Origin: Neisseria polysaccharea ATCC 43768
GTDB taxonomy: Bacteria > Pseudomonadota > Gammaproteobacteria > Burkholderiales > Neisseriaceae
Assembly (NCBI GenBank): GCA_000176735.1
Contig: ADBE01000127.1
Location: forward strand, 1 to 53,358
DNA length: 53,358 nt
Direction of reading: 5' to 3'
Both the position numbers and the translations under genes were made by a program. Below are positions 8,676-18,639 of this stretch, in pieces. Within the stretch, counting starts at the first letter, position 1. Each line of letters begins with the position of its first letter. Below the pieces are notes generated by a model, which was not told the DNA's origin, ran no database searches, and saw only the letters and a program-made list of their open reading frames with translations.

Positions 8676-9133
8676 AGCGGCAGGCTTTCGCGTCCTCGTT
8701 CGGTATGGGCGGTCAGCAGGCATTTTCTGCCGTCGCCGTCGTGTGTCAATGTTGCGGTGATGTCGGCAGGCGGCGTAAATTCCCCGCCCTGTTGCGGCCA
8801 TTCGATCAGGCAGACGCTGTTTGCGGAAAACAGTTCGTCAAGCCCCGCGTCTTCCCATTCTTCGGGGAACGAGAAGCGGTAGAGGTCGAAATGGTGCAAG
8901 GTGAAGCGTTCCAGCGGATAAGATTCGACGATGGCGTAGGTCGGGCTTTTGACTGCGCCCTGATGACCCAATCCGCGCAGGATGCCGCGTGTCAGCGTGG
9001 TTTTGCCCGCACCCAAATCCCCTTCGAGGTAAATGACCAGCGGTGCGTTTAAACGGGAAGACCACGCCGCACCCAAATCGAGTGTGGCGGCTTCGTCGGC
9101 AAGGAATCGGGAAACGGGAGGAAAATCAGGCAT
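8672..9133 (-). CDS. tsaE: tRNA threonylcarbamoyladenosine biosynthesis ATPase TsaE
   Basis: TsaE is the ATPase partner of TsaB-TsaD, which makes the t6A37 modification on ANN-decoding tRNAs. The 153-residue protein has a Walker A motif, GDLGAGKTT, at 38-46, followed by the SPTYAIVESY switch region and the HHFDLYR strand. Its stop overlaps the amiC start by 4 bases, so the two are an operon, an arrangement common in proteobacteria. A minus-strand TATAAT at 9215-9220 is a candidate -10 element. Confidence 0.9.
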   Translation of the reverse strand: MPDFPPVSRFLADEAATLDLGAAWSSRLNAPLVIYLEGDLGAGKTTLTRGILRGLGHQGAVKSPTYAIVESYPLERFTLHHFDLYRFSFPEEWEDAGLDELFSANSVCLIEWPQQGGEFTPPADITATLTHDGDGRKCLLTAHTERGRESLPL

Positions 9134-9257
9134 AGGGGCTTTACAACTTTTATGTGGCGGATCGGAGGGGCAGGCGGCCGGAAAACCGGGTGCCCGGCGG
9201 CGGCATTGCCGTACATTATAACAGCCAAATCCGCATCCTGCTTTCAGACGGCAACGG

Positions 9258-9286
9258 CTGTCAAGAAAAAGCGGCGCGTGTACAAT
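9258..9286 (+). promoter_or_regulatory. Candidate sigma-70 promoter for murI
   Basis: A -35-like CTGTCA (9258-9263) and a -10-like TACAAT (9281-9286) are spaced by 17 bases, about 35 bases before the murI start. This is judged from the sequence only. Confidence 0.45.
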
Positions 9287-9322
9287 ACGCGGATTGTATG
9301 TTTAGGACGGATTGGAAAAAGG

Positions 9323-10135
9323 ATGGAAAATATCGGCAGGCAGCGACCCATCGGCGTTTTTGACTCGGGAATCGGCGGTTTGACCAATGTGCGCGCGCTG
9401 ATGGAGCGGCTGCCGATGGAGAACATCATTTATTTCGGCGATACGGCGCGCGTGCCTTACGGGACGAAATCTAAGGCGACCATCGAAAATTTTTCGATGC
9501 AGATTGTCGATTTTTTATTGGAACACGATGTTAAGGCGATGGTTATCGCGTGCAACACGATTGCGGCGGTGGCGGGGCAGAAAATCCGTCAAAAGACGGG
9601 CAATATGCCTGTGTTGGACGTGATTTCCGCCGGCGCGAAAGCCGCGCTGGCAACGACGCGCAACAATAAAATCGGCATCATCGCCACCAATACGACAGTC
9701 AACAGCAATGCTTATGCGCGCGCCATCCATAGGAACAACCCCGACACGCTCGTCCGCACGCAGGCTGCGCCGTTGCTTGTTCCTTTGGTGGAGGAAGGTT
9801 GGTTGGAACATGAAGTTACCCGCCTGACCGTATGCGAATACCTCAAACCATTGCTTGCAGACGGCATCGATACGCTGGTGTTGGGCTGCACGCACTTTCC
9901 CTTGCTCAAGCCCTTAATTAGTAGGGAGGCGGGCAATGTCGCGTTGGTTGATTCTGCAATTACGACGGCTGAAGAAACCGCACGCGTCCTTGCGCAGGAG
10001 GGGTTACTCAATACTGACAACAATAATCCCGACTATCGTTTTTATGTCAGCGATATTCCTTTGAAATTCAGAACGATAGGCGAGCGTTTTCTGGGTAGGA
10101 CGATGGAGCAGATTGAAATGGTGTCTTTGGGTTAG
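9323..10135 (+). CDS. murI: Glutamate racemase
   Basis: MurI makes D-glutamate for the peptidoglycan stem peptide. The 270-residue protein opens with GVFDSGIGGLT (about 12-22) and carries the two catalytic cysteines in VIACNT (near 77) and LGCTHFP (near 189), which act as the two-base pair, plus YFGDTARVPYG. The ATG at 9323 follows AAAAGG; longer in-frame starts to 9152 would add an unconserved extension over the promoter. The gene is separate from tbpB, with a strong hairpin between them. Confidence 0.92.
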   Translation: MENIGRQRPIGVFDSGIGGLTNVRALMERLPMENIIYFGDTARVPYGTKSKATIENFSMQIVDFLLEHDVKAMVIACNTIAAVAGQKIRQKTGNMPVLDVISAGAKAALATTRNNKIGIIATNTTVNSNAYARAIHRNNPDTLVRTQAAPLLVPLVEEGWLEHEVTRLTVCEYLKPLLADGIDTLVLGCTHFPLLKPLISREAGNVALVDSAITTAEETARVLAQEGLLNTDNNNPDYRFYVSDIPLKFRTIGERFLGRTMEQIEMVSLG

Positions 10136-10149
10136 GCAAGGTTTGCTCA

Positions 10150-10190
10150 AGCACCCGCATATCCGAAGTAAGGATGTGCGGGTGTTTTTT
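10150..10190 (+). terminator. Intrinsic terminator after murI
   Basis: Two 13-base arms, cacccgcatatcc (10152-10164) and ggatgtgcgggtg (10172-10184), pair with a mismatch and are followed by six T residues. It is one of the few non-DUS terminators here. Confidence 0.85.
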
Positions 10191-10212
10191 GTGAAGGTAC
10201 GTCAGAAAATGT

Positions 10213-10262
10213 TTGCAAATTACATTTTAAGTTAATATAATACAAACTATTATCATTTTTAA
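10213..10262 (+). promoter_or_regulatory. tbpBA promoter with Fur-like operator
   Basis: The -35 TTGCAA (10213-10218) and a perfect -10 TATAAT (10236-10241) are separated by exactly 17 bases. The region immediately downstream, through tattatcattttt, is AT-rich and resembles half of the GATAATGATAATCATTATC Fur consensus. Iron repression of tbpBA by Fur is well established in Neisseria; the operator limits here are my estimate. Confidence 0.7.
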
Positions 10263-10272
10263 AAAAATTAAT

Positions 10273-12084
10273 ATGAAAAAATTACTTATTGCCCAAGCAG
10301 CCGGCATCCTGCCTGTGCTGCTGCTTTCTGCCTGCGCGGGCGGCGGCAGTTTCGATTTGGACAGCGTGGAAACGAAACAGCACAACCCGCAGTCCGAAGC
10401 ACCGAAATACCAAGACGAACAGACTGAAAAACCGGTAAAACCCGATGAAGCGCAGGCGGCGGAAAACGACCGTCCGGCTTATGGTTTTGCGGTCAAAATA
10501 CCGCGCCGCAATGTCCATTTCAACGTGAAGCAGGGGCATCAGCCGCTGTCGGATGCGGATTGGGTGAAATTGGCGGCGGGTGAGCCGGATAAGTTTCCCC
10601 AAAAGGATGAAATCTCGAATATGACTAAAGGAACTCTGAATGAGTCTCTTTAGTCAGGTGAGGACGGCAAAAGCCGCGTGGAAGGATACACGGATTTCAA
10701 GTATGTTCGTTCGGGCTATATCTACCGCAACGGTGCCAATAAAATCGATTTTAAAAACAATATCGCCCTTTTCGGTCCGGACGGCTACCTTTTCTACAAA
10801 GGCAGCAATCCTTCCCAAGCTCTGCCGACGGGCAAGGCGATTTACAAAGGCACTTGGGATTATGTAACCGATGCCAAGGAAAAACAGAAGTTTCCCCAGT
10901 TGGGTAATTCGCAAGCGGGCGATAGGTACGGGGCTTTGTCTGCCGAGGAAGCGGATGTGTTGCGCAACAAAAGCGAGGCGAAGGAAGGTCAGACCGATTT
11001 CGGGCTGACCAGCGAGTTTGAGGTGGATTTCGCCGCCAAGACCATGACCGGCAAACTCTACCGCAATAACCGGATTACCAATAACGAAACCGAAAATAGA
11101 GACAAACAAATTAAACGTTACGACATTCAGGCTAACCTGCACGGCAACCGTTTCAAAGGTAAGGCGTTGGCAGCGGATAAAGGTGCAACAAATGGAAGTC
11201 ATCCCTTTATTTCCGACTCCGACAGTTTGGAAGGCGGATTTTACGGACCGAAAGGCGAGGAACTTGCCGGTAAATTCTTAAGCAACGACAACAAAGTTGC
11301 AGCGGTGTTTGGTGCGAAGCAGAAAGATAAGAAGGAGGGGGAAAACGCGGCAGGGCTTGCAACGGAAACCGTGATAGATGCATACCGTATTACCGGAGGG
11401 GAGTTTAAGAAGGAGCAAATAGACAGTTTTGGAGATGTGAAAAAGCTGCTGGTTGACGGGGTGGAGCTTTCACTGCTGCCGTCTGAGGGCAATAAGGCGG
11501 CATTTCAGCACGAGATTGAGCAAAACGGCGTGAAGGCAACGGTGTGTTGTTCCAACTTGGATTACATGAGTTTTGGGAAGCTGTCAAAAGAAAATAAAGA
11601 CGATATGTTCCTGCAAGGTGTCCGCACTCCAGTATCCGATGTGGCGGCAAGGACGGAGGCAAACGCCAAATATCGCGGTACTTGGTACGGATATATTGCC
11701 AACGGCACAAGCTGGAGCGGCGAAGCCTCCAATCAGGAAAGTGGTAATAGGGCAGAGTTTGACGTGAATTTTTCCACTAAAAATATCAGTGGCACACTGA
11801 CGGCAAAAGACCGTACGTCTCCTGCGTTTACTATTACTGCCATGATTCAGGACAACGGTTTTTCCGGTACGGCGAAAACCGGTAATGACGGCTTTGCGCT
11901 GGATCCGCAAAATACCGGAAATTCCCACTATACGCATATTGAAGCCACTGTATCCGGCGGTTTCTACGGCAAAAACGCCATCGAGATGGGCGGTTCGTTC
12001 TCATTTCCGGGAAATGAACCGGGGGGAAAACAAGAGAAAGCATCGGTGGTATTCGGTGCGAAACGCCAACAGCTTGTGCAATAA
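10273..12084 (+). pseudogene. tbpB: Transferrin-binding protein B gene with an in-frame stop
   Basis: TbpB is the surface lipoprotein that selects iron-loaded human transferrin for TbpA. The reading frame covers 604 codons, matching the short isotype I-like TbpB of roughly 600 residues. It has a lipobox (LLLSACAGGG, Cys about 21), an N-lobe with YGFAVKIPRRN and SLEGGFYGPKGEEL, a Cys pair in TVCCSNLDY, and a C-lobe ending VVFGAKRQQLVQ. A TAG at 10651-10653 interrupts codon 127. The frame continues unchanged afterwards (SGEDGKSRVEGYT) with no other stop, so this is a recent nonsense change, probably from CAG. Only a 126-residue stub would be made unless the stop is read through or is an error. 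Confidence 0.88.
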
Positions 12085-12114
12085 GCACGGCTGCCGAACA
12101 ATTGAGAATAAGGC

Positions 12115-12149
12115 TTCAGACGGCATCGCTCCTTCCGATGCCGTCTGAA
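12115..12149 (+). repeat. DUS inverted pair in the tbpB-tbpA gap
   Basis: Perfect 14-base arms (12115-12128 and 12136-12149) with a 7-base loop lie in the 86-base tbpB-tbpA spacer. There is no T tract, so it is better read as an uptake site and weak attenuator within the operon than as a terminator. Confidence 0.75.
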
Positions 12150-12170
12150 AGCGAAGAGTAGGGAAACGCT

Positions 12171-14906
12171 ATGCAACAGCAACATTTGTTCCGATTAAAT
12201 ATTTTATGCCTGTCTTTAATGACTGCGCTGCCCGCTTATGCAGAAAATGTGCAAGCCGGACAAGCACAGGAAAAACAGTTGGATACCATACAGGTAAAAG
12301 CCAAAAAACAGAAAACCCGCCGCGATAACGAAGTAACCGGTTTGGGCAAATTGGTCAAAACCGCCGACACCCTCAGCAAGGAACAGGTACTCGACATCCG
12401 CGACCTGACGCGTTACGACCCCGGCATCGCCGTCGTCGAACAGGGGCGCGGCGCAAGCTCGGGCTATTCGATACGCGGTATGGACAAAAACCGCGTTTCC
12501 TTGACGGTGGACGGCTTGGCGCAAATACAGTCCTACACCGCGCAGGCGGCATTGGGCGGGACGAGGACGGCGGGCAGCAGCGGCGCAATCAATGAAATCG
12601 AGTATGAAAACGTCAAGGCTGTTGAAATCAGCAAAGGCTCAAACTCGGTCGAATAAGGCAGCGGCGCATTGGCGGGCTCGGTCGCATTTCAAACCAAAAC
12701 TGCCGACGATGTTATCGGGGAAGGCAGGCAGTGGGGGATTCAGAGTAAAACCGCCTATTCCGGCAAAAACCGGGGGCTTACCCAATCCATCGCGCTGGCG
12801 GGGCGCATCGGCGGTGCGGAGGCTTTGCTGATCCACACGGGTCGGCGCGCGGGGGAAATCCGTGCCCACGAAGCCGCCGGACGCGGCGTTCAGAGCTTTA
12901 ACAGGCTGGTACCGGTTGAGGATACCAATCAGTACGCAAATTTCATCGTTGAAGAAGAATGCGAAAGCAAAAATTACGAAACGTGTAAAGCGAATCCGAA
13001 AAAAGATGTTGTCGGCAAAGACGAACGTCAAACGGTTTCCACCCGAGACTACACGGGTCCCAACCGCTTCCTCGCCGATCCGCTTTCATACGAAAGCCGG
13101 TCGTGGCTGTTCCGCCCGGGTTTTCGTTTTGAGAATAAGCGGCACTACATCGGCGGCATACTCGAACGCACGCAACAAACTTTCGACACGCGCGATATGA
13201 CGGTTCCGGCATTCCTGACCAAGGAGGTTTTTGATGCAAATAAAAATCCTTTACCCGGCTACGGCAAATACGCGGGCGACCACAAATACGGCGGTCTGTT
13301 TACCAAAGTTGAAAACGATGCGGAGGTGGGCGCGGAATACGGTACGGGCGTGTTTTACGACGAGACGCACACCAAAAGCCGCTACGGTTTGGAATATGTC
13401 TATACCAATGCCGATAAAGACACTTGGGCGGATTATGCCCGCCTCTCTTACGACCGGCAGGACATCGGTTTGGACAACCATTTTCAGCAGACGCACTGTT
13501 CTGCCGACGGTTCGGACAAATATTGCCGCCCGAGTGCCGACAAGCCGTCTTCCTACTACAAATCCGACCGCGTGATTTATGGGGAAAGCCATAAGCTCTT
13601 GCAGGCGGCATTCAAAAAATCCTTTGATACCGCCAAAATCCGCCACAACCTGAGCGTGAATCTCGGTTTTGACCGCTTTGGCTCTAATCTCCGCCATCAG
13701 GATTATTATTCTCAAAGTGCCGACCGCGCCTATTTGCCGAAAACGACCCATCCCGACAATCCAAAAATCAGCCTCAACGGCAGCCAAGACAAACCCTATT
13801 GGGTCAGCATAGGCGGGGGAAATGTCAAAAAGAAGGAACTCTGCCTCTCGAGCAGCAATAATTATGCGGACTGCACGCCGCGCAGCATCAACGGCAAAAG
13901 CTATTACGCGGCAGTTCGGGACAATGTCCGTTTGGGCAGGTGGGCGGATGTCGGCGCGGGGTTGCGCTACGACTACCGCAGCACGCATTCGGACGACGGC
14001 AGCGTTTCCACCGGCACGCACCGCACCCTGTCCTGGAACGCCGGCATCGTCCTCAAACCTGCCGACTGGCTGGATTTGACTTACCGCACTTCAACCGGCT
14101 TCCGCCTGCCTTCGTTTGCGGAAATGTACGGCTGGCGGTCGGGCGATAAAATAAAAGCCGTCAAAATCGATCCGGAAAAATCGTTCAACAAAGAAGTCGG
14201 CATCGTGTTTAAAGGCGATTTCGGCAACTTGGAGGCAAGTTGGTTCAACAATGCCTACCGCGATTTGATTGTCCGGGGTTATGAAGCGCAAATTAAAAAC
14301 GGCAAAGAAGAAGCCAAAGGCGACCCGGCTTACCTCAATGCCCAAAGCGCGCGGATTACCGGCATCAATGTTTTGGGCAAAATCGATTGGAACGGCGTAT
14401 GGGATAAATTGCCCGAAGGTTGGTATTCTACATTTGCCTATAATCGTGTCCGTGTCCGCGACATCAAAAAACGCGCAGACCGCACCGATATTCAATCACA
14501 TCTGTTTGATGCCATCCAACCTTCGCGCTATGTCGTCGGCTTGGGCTATGACCAACCGGAAGGCAAATGGGGTGTGAACGGTATGCTGACTTATTCCAAA
14601 GCCAAGGAAATCACAGAGTTGTTGGGCAGCCGGGCTTTGCTCAACGGCAACAGCCGCAATACAAAAGCCACCGCGCGCCGTACTCGCCCTTGGTATATTG
14701 TGGATGTGTCCGGTTATTACACGATTAAAAAACACTTTACCCTCCGTGCGGGCGTGTACAACCTCCTCAACCACCGCTATGTTACTTGGGAAAATGTGCG
14801 GCAAACTGCCGGCGGCGCAGTCAATCAACACAAAAATGTCGGCGTTTACAACCGATATGCCGCCCCCGGCCGAAACTACACATTTAGCTTGGAAATGAAG
14901 TTCTAA
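12171..14906 (+). pseudogene. tbpA: Transferrin-binding protein A gene with an in-frame stop
   Basis: TbpA is the TonB-dependent outer-membrane channel that extracts iron from transferrin. The frame spans 912 codons, the normal TbpA size. It has a signal peptide ending PAYA, a TonB box DTIQVKA at about 37-43, a plug domain (DIRDLTRYDPGIAVVEQGRG, then YSIRGMDKNRVSLTVDG) and a 22-strand barrel ending in YTFSLEMKF with a terminal Phe. A TAA at 12654-12656 stops translation after SNSVE at codon 161, within the plug. The frame resumes as GSGALAGSVAFQTK and is then open to the end, so CAA to TAA is the likely change. The product would be a plug fragment without a barrel. Confidence 0.9.
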
Positions 14907-14921
14907 ACGTCCAAACTCCGC

Positions 14922-14956
14922 AAATGCCGTCTGAAAGGCTTCAGACGGCATTTTTT
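14922..14956 (+). terminator. DUS hairpin terminator of tbpBA
   Basis: Opposed uptake sequences with a 4-base loop are followed by six T residues, 16 bases after the tbpA stop. Confidence 0.85.
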
Positions 14957-14999
14957 ACACAATTCCCACCGTTTCCCATCATCCCCGATACACCGTAAT

Positions 15000-15345
15000 C
15001 CTGAAATTTCGTCATTCCCGCGCAGGCGGGAATCTAAGTTTGTCGGTGCGGAAACTTATCGGATAAAACGGTTTCTTTAGATTTTACGTTCTAGATTCCC
15101 GCCTGCGCGGGAATGACGGGATGTAGGTTTCTGTGCGGACGTGTTCTAGATTCCCACTTTCGTGGGGATGACGGGATTTCAGTTTGCGGATTGATTTGAA
15201 GTTGCAAAATCCCAACGGACCGGATTCCCGCTTTCGCGTTTCAAAGTTACGGCGTTATCGGAAAAACAGAAAATCAAAGCTGCGAGGATTTATTTAAAAC
15301 AACCGAATTTCAACGAACCGGATTTTCGCCTGCGCGGCGGCGGAA
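15000..15345. repeat. dRS3/NIME-type repeat block
   Basis: This gene-free stretch between tbpA and potD holds dRS3 20-mers of the attccc-N8-gggaat form at 15014-15033 and 15095-15114, and degenerate copies at 15150-15169 and near 15221 and 15321. They flank unique spacers, the arrangement of neisserial intergenic mosaic elements. No open frame of interest is seen. Confidence 0.8.
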
Positions 15346-15434
15346 GGTTTTTTGTTTTTCCTGACAACTGTCCGCAACCTGAAATTCCGGCCGCCGGCAT
15401 AACGGTATAAATATTTTCTATTTGAATCCAATAT

Positions 15435-15469
15435 AAAATGCCGTCCGAACATTGTTCGGACGGCATTTT
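15435..15469. terminator. Variant-DUS hairpin at the 3' end of potD
   Basis: An inverted pair of gccgtccgaa (C for T at one position compared with the canonical uptake sequence) with A and T flanks lies 11 bases beyond the potD stop. It serves as a terminator for the minus strand. Confidence 0.75.
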
Positions 15470-15480
15470 AATGCTTCAAA

Positions 15481-16623
15481 TCAGTTGGTGCCGACTTTGA
15501 TTTTCTGCCACAGGCTGACCGACAGTTTTTTCGCATCCGCGCTCATTTGCGGCATCACGAAACCGTCTTTCATATCCTGCTCGTTCGGGAAGATGGAACG
15601 GGTGTTCACCAGCTCGGCAGGCATTTTTTCGCGCGCCGGTTTGCTGGCGGGGGCAAAGGTTACGGCGATGCCGTTTTTCGCCGCGATTTCGGGGTCGAGC
15701 GTGTAGTTGATGTATTTGTGGGCATTGGCGACGTTTTTCGCATCGGCGGGAATCAGCCAAGACTCAATCCAGAATCCCATACCTTTCGGCGTCAACACTT
15801 CGATGCCGACATTGTTTTTCACTTCTTCAGAACGCGCTTTCGCCAAGTTCAAGTCGCCGCCGTTACCTGCCGCCAAGCAGATGTCGCCGCGCGCCAGTTC
15901 GTCAATGATAGACGGGCTGAAACGTTTCACGTCAGGACGGATGGTTTTCAAAACTTCTGCCGCCGCCTTCAAATCTTCAGGATTCGAGCCTTTAGGATCT
16001 TTACCCAGGTAGTTCAACAAAATCGGGAACATTTCGCTCGGGGTATCCCATAAGGCGATGCCGCAAGATTTCAGCTTGTTGGTGTATTCGGGTTTGAACA
16101 ACAAATCCCAGCCGTTTTCAGGCAGCTTACCGCCCAAAAGCTCCTTGCCTTTCGCCGTAATCGCAATCGTGTTCACGCCGGAGAAATAGGGGACGGCATA
16201 CTGGTTGCCCGGGTCGGCGGTTTCCAGCATTTTCAAGAGTTCGGGATCGATGTTCTTATAGTTGGGAATCAGGTCTTTGTTGACTTTTTGATACGCGCCC
16301 GCCTCAATTTGGCGCGGCAGGAAGGCGATGCCCGGCACAACCAAATCGTAACCGGATTTGCCGGTCAGCATTTTGGCTTCCAGCGTTTCATTGTTTTCGT
16401 ACAAGTCGTAAGTCAGCTTCAGATTGTTGGCTTTTTTAAAGTCTTCGACCGTACTCTCGTCAACATAGTTCGACCAGTTGTAGATGTTCAGAGTATCGGT
16501 GGCAGCGGCTTCGGCATTGGCAGCAGACGCAGCGTCTGCTTGAGGTTGCACGGCGTTTTTTTCGCTGCCGCCGCAGGCTGCCAAAGACAGCGCGGCCAAA
16601 ACGGCTAATACGGATTTTTTCAT
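15481..16623 (-). CDS. potD: Spermidine/putrescine ABC transporter substrate-binding lipoprotein
   Basis: A 380-residue solute-binding protein. The start, MKKSVLAVLAALSLAACGGS, is a lipoprotein signal with lipobox LAAC. The mature part has the PotD hallmark NIYNWSNYVDES near 48-60, followed by YDLVVPG and WDLLFKPEY. It delivers polyamines to a PotABC permease, which is not encoded next to it; Neisseria often carries several potD copies away from the permease genes. The frame is open 69 bases upstream, but only the ATG at 16623 gives a signal peptide. Confidence 0.88.
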   Translation of the reverse strand: MKKSVLAVLAALSLAACGGSEKNAVQPQADAASAANAEAAATDTLNIYNWSNYVDESTVEDFKKANNLKLTYDLYENNETLEAKMLTGKSGYDLVVPGIAFLPRQIEAGAYQKVNKDLIPNYKNIDPELLKMLETADPGNQYAVPYFSGVNTIAITAKGKELLGGKLPENGWDLLFKPEYTNKLKSCGIALWDTPSEMFPILLNYLGKDPKGSNPEDLKAAAEVLKTIRPDVKRFSPSIIDELARGDICLAAGNGGDLNLAKARSEEVKNNVGIEVLTPKGMGFWIESWLIPADAKNVANAHKYINYTLDPEIAAKNGIAVTFAPASKPAREKMPAELVNTRSIFPNEQDMKDGFVMPQMSADAKKLSVSLWQKIKVGTN

Positions 16624-16858
16624 ACGGGCAGATTCCTGATGAAAGAGGTTGGAAAAAAGAAAACCCCGCGCCCCATAAACACCCCGGCGCAAGGTTTGGG
16701 CATTGTAAAGTAAATTTGTGCAAACTCAAAGCGATATTGGACTGATTTTCCTAAAAAATTACCCTGTTTCCAAAAGAGGGGGAAAACGGCCGCCCGATTT
16801 TGCCGTTTTCCTGCGCTGTCAGGGTGTCCGACGGGCGGATAGAGAGAAAAGGCTTGCA

Positions 16859-16864
16859 TATAAT
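16859..16864 (+). promoter_or_regulatory. -10 box of rpsT
   Basis: A perfect TATAAT 60 bases before rpsT. The -35 region 17 bases upstream is weak. The 300-base potD-rpsT divergent gap holds no other feature I can support. Confidence 0.5.
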
Positions 16865-16924
16865 GTAAACCCCCTTTAAAATTGCGCGTTTACAGAATTT
16901 ATTTTTCTTCCAGGAGATTCCAAT

Positions 16925-17188
16925 ATGGCAAACAGCGCACAAGCACGCAAACGTGCCCGCCAGTCCGTCAAACAACGCGCCCACAATGCTAGCCTGCGTA
17001 CCGCATTCCGCACCGCAGTGAAAAAAGTATTGAAAGCAGTCGAAGCAGGCGATAAAGCTGCCGCACAAGCGGTTTACCAAGAGTCCGTCAAAATCATCGA
17101 TTGCATCGCCGACAAGGGCGTGTTCCACAAAAACAAAGCGGCTCGCCACAAAAGCCGTCTGTCTGCAAAAGTAAAAGCGCTGGCTTGA
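16925..17188 (+). CDS. rpsT: 30S ribosomal protein S20
   Basis: S20 binds 16S rRNA early in 30S assembly. The 87-residue basic protein starts [21 protein letters not shown] and continues with the helical [20 protein letters not shown] segment and the C-terminal [18 protein letters not shown], matching the family throughout. A strong Shine-Dalgarno (CAGGAG) lies 8 bases before the ATG. It is a single-gene unit with its own promoter and hairpins downstream. Confidence 0.96.
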   Translation: MANSAQARKRARQSVKQRAHNASLRTAFRTAVKKVLKAVEAGDKAAAQAVYQESVKIIDCIADKGVFHKNKAARHKSRLSAKVKALA

Positions 17189-17197
17189 TTTTTGCAA

Positions 17198-17261
17198 AAC
17201 CGCCAAGGCGGTTGATACGCGATAAGCGGAAAACCCTGAAGCCCGACGGTTTCGGGGTTTT
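17198..17261 (+). terminator. rpsT terminator region
   Basis: A small GC hairpin (aaccgcc / ggcggtt, 17198-17213) is followed by a second imperfect hairpin whose arms are AAAACCC-like and GGGGTTTT-like (17230-17261). The second ends in a short T run and is the more likely terminator. Confidence 0.55.
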
Positions 17262-17369
17262 CTGTATTGCGGGGGCAAAATCCCGAAATGGCGGAAAGGG
17301 TGCGGTTTTTTATCTGAATCCGCTATAAAATGCCGTCTGAAAACCAATATGCCGACAATGGGGGTGGAG

Positions 17370-18498
17370 ATGAATATACGGAATATGCGCTATATCCTTT
17401 TGACAGGACTGTTGCCGACGGCATCCGCTTTTGGAGAGACCGCGCTGCAATGCGCCGCTTTGACGGACAATGTTACGCGTTTGGCGTGTTACGACAGGAT
17501 TTTTTGCGGCACAGCTTCCGTCTTCGGCAGGGCAGGAAGGGCGGGAGCCGAAAACCGTACTCAATCTGACGGAAACCGTCCGCAGCAGCCTGGATAAGGG
17601 CGAGGCGGTCATTGTTGTTGAAAAAGGCGGGGATGCGCTTCCTGCCGACAGTGTAGGCGAAACCGCCGACATCTATACGCCTTTGAGCCTGATGTACGAC
17701 TTGGACAAAAACGATTTGCGCGGGCTGTTGGGCGTACGCGAACACAATCCGATGTACCTTATGCCGGTTTGGTACAACAGTTCGCCCAACTATGCCCCGA
17801 GTTCGCCGACGCGCGGTACGACTGTACAGGAAAAATTCGGACAGCAGAAACGTGCGGAAACCAAATTGCAGGTTTCGTTTAAAAGCAAAATTGCCGAAGA
17901 TTTGTTTAAAACCCGCGCGGATTTGTGGTTCGGCTACACCCAAAAATCCGATTGGCAGATTTACAACCAAGGCAGGAAATCCGCGCCGTTCCGCAATACG
18001 GATTACAAACCCGAAATTTTCCTGACCCAGCCTGTGAAGGCAGATTTGCCGTTCGGCGGCAGGCTGCGTATGTTCGGTGCGGGTTTTGTCCACCAGTCCA
18101 ATGGGCAAAGCCGTCCCGAATCGCGTTCGTGGAACAGGATTTATGCCGTGGCCGGGATGGAATGGGGCAAATTGACGGTGATTCCGCGCGTGTGGGTGCG
18201 TGCGTTCGATCAGAGCGGCGATAAAAACGACAATCCCGATATTGCCGATTATATGGGGTATGGCGATGTGAAAGTTCAGTACCGCCTGAACTACAGGCAG
18301 AATGTGTATTCCGTATTGCGCTACAACCCCAAAACGGGCTACGGCGCGATTGAAGCCGCCTACACGTTTCCGATTAAGGGCAAACTCAAAGGCGTGGTAC
18401 GCGGATTCCACGGCTACGGGGAAAGCCTGATCGATTACAACCACAAGCAGAACGGTATCGGTATCGGTTTGATGTTCAACGACTGGGACGGCATCTGA
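17370..18498 (+). pseudogene. pldA: Outer-membrane phospholipase A gene, frameshifted
   Basis: OMPLA is a dimeric, calcium-dependent outer-membrane beta-barrel lipase linked to autolysis in meningococci. The start codes for a signal peptide (MNIRNMRYILLTG to ASAFGE) and LACYDRIF, then the frame changes. With one T removed from a six-T run at 17500-17505, the sequence reads LACYDRIFAAQLPSSAG and continues to the end for about 375 residues. Family residues are present: the catalytic FVHQSNGQS His and Ser pair, and Asn in NRIYA. As written, translation ends early at about 17597. The six-T run makes this either a phase-like slip or a sequencing error. Confidence 0.85.
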
Positions 18499-18505
18499 AT
18501 GCTGT

Positions 18506-18540
18506 TTCAGACGGCATATCAAGTTGCCGTGCCGTCTGAA
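18506..18540 (+). terminator. DUS inverted pair after pldA
   Basis: Arms at 18506-18516 and 18530-18540 pair with a 13-base loop just after the pldA stop. There is no clear T tract. Confidence 0.55.
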
Positions 18541-18639
18541 GCCGCCGGCGGTTTGGCGGGGCGGGATAAAAAATTCGTTTGAATCCGGGCAAACGCGTAT
18601 AATGTGCGATTTGTACGGACTTTGTCGGAATCAAGCAAG

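Noticed and set aside
14957-15435. CRISPR array suspected from spaced 20-base repeats
   Set aside because: The repeats are few, unevenly spaced, degenerate and in mixed orientation; they are dRS3 elements, and no cas genes are near.
15547-16053. Long plus-strand open frame opposite potD
   Set aside because: It is a shadow of potD with no start context or family features.
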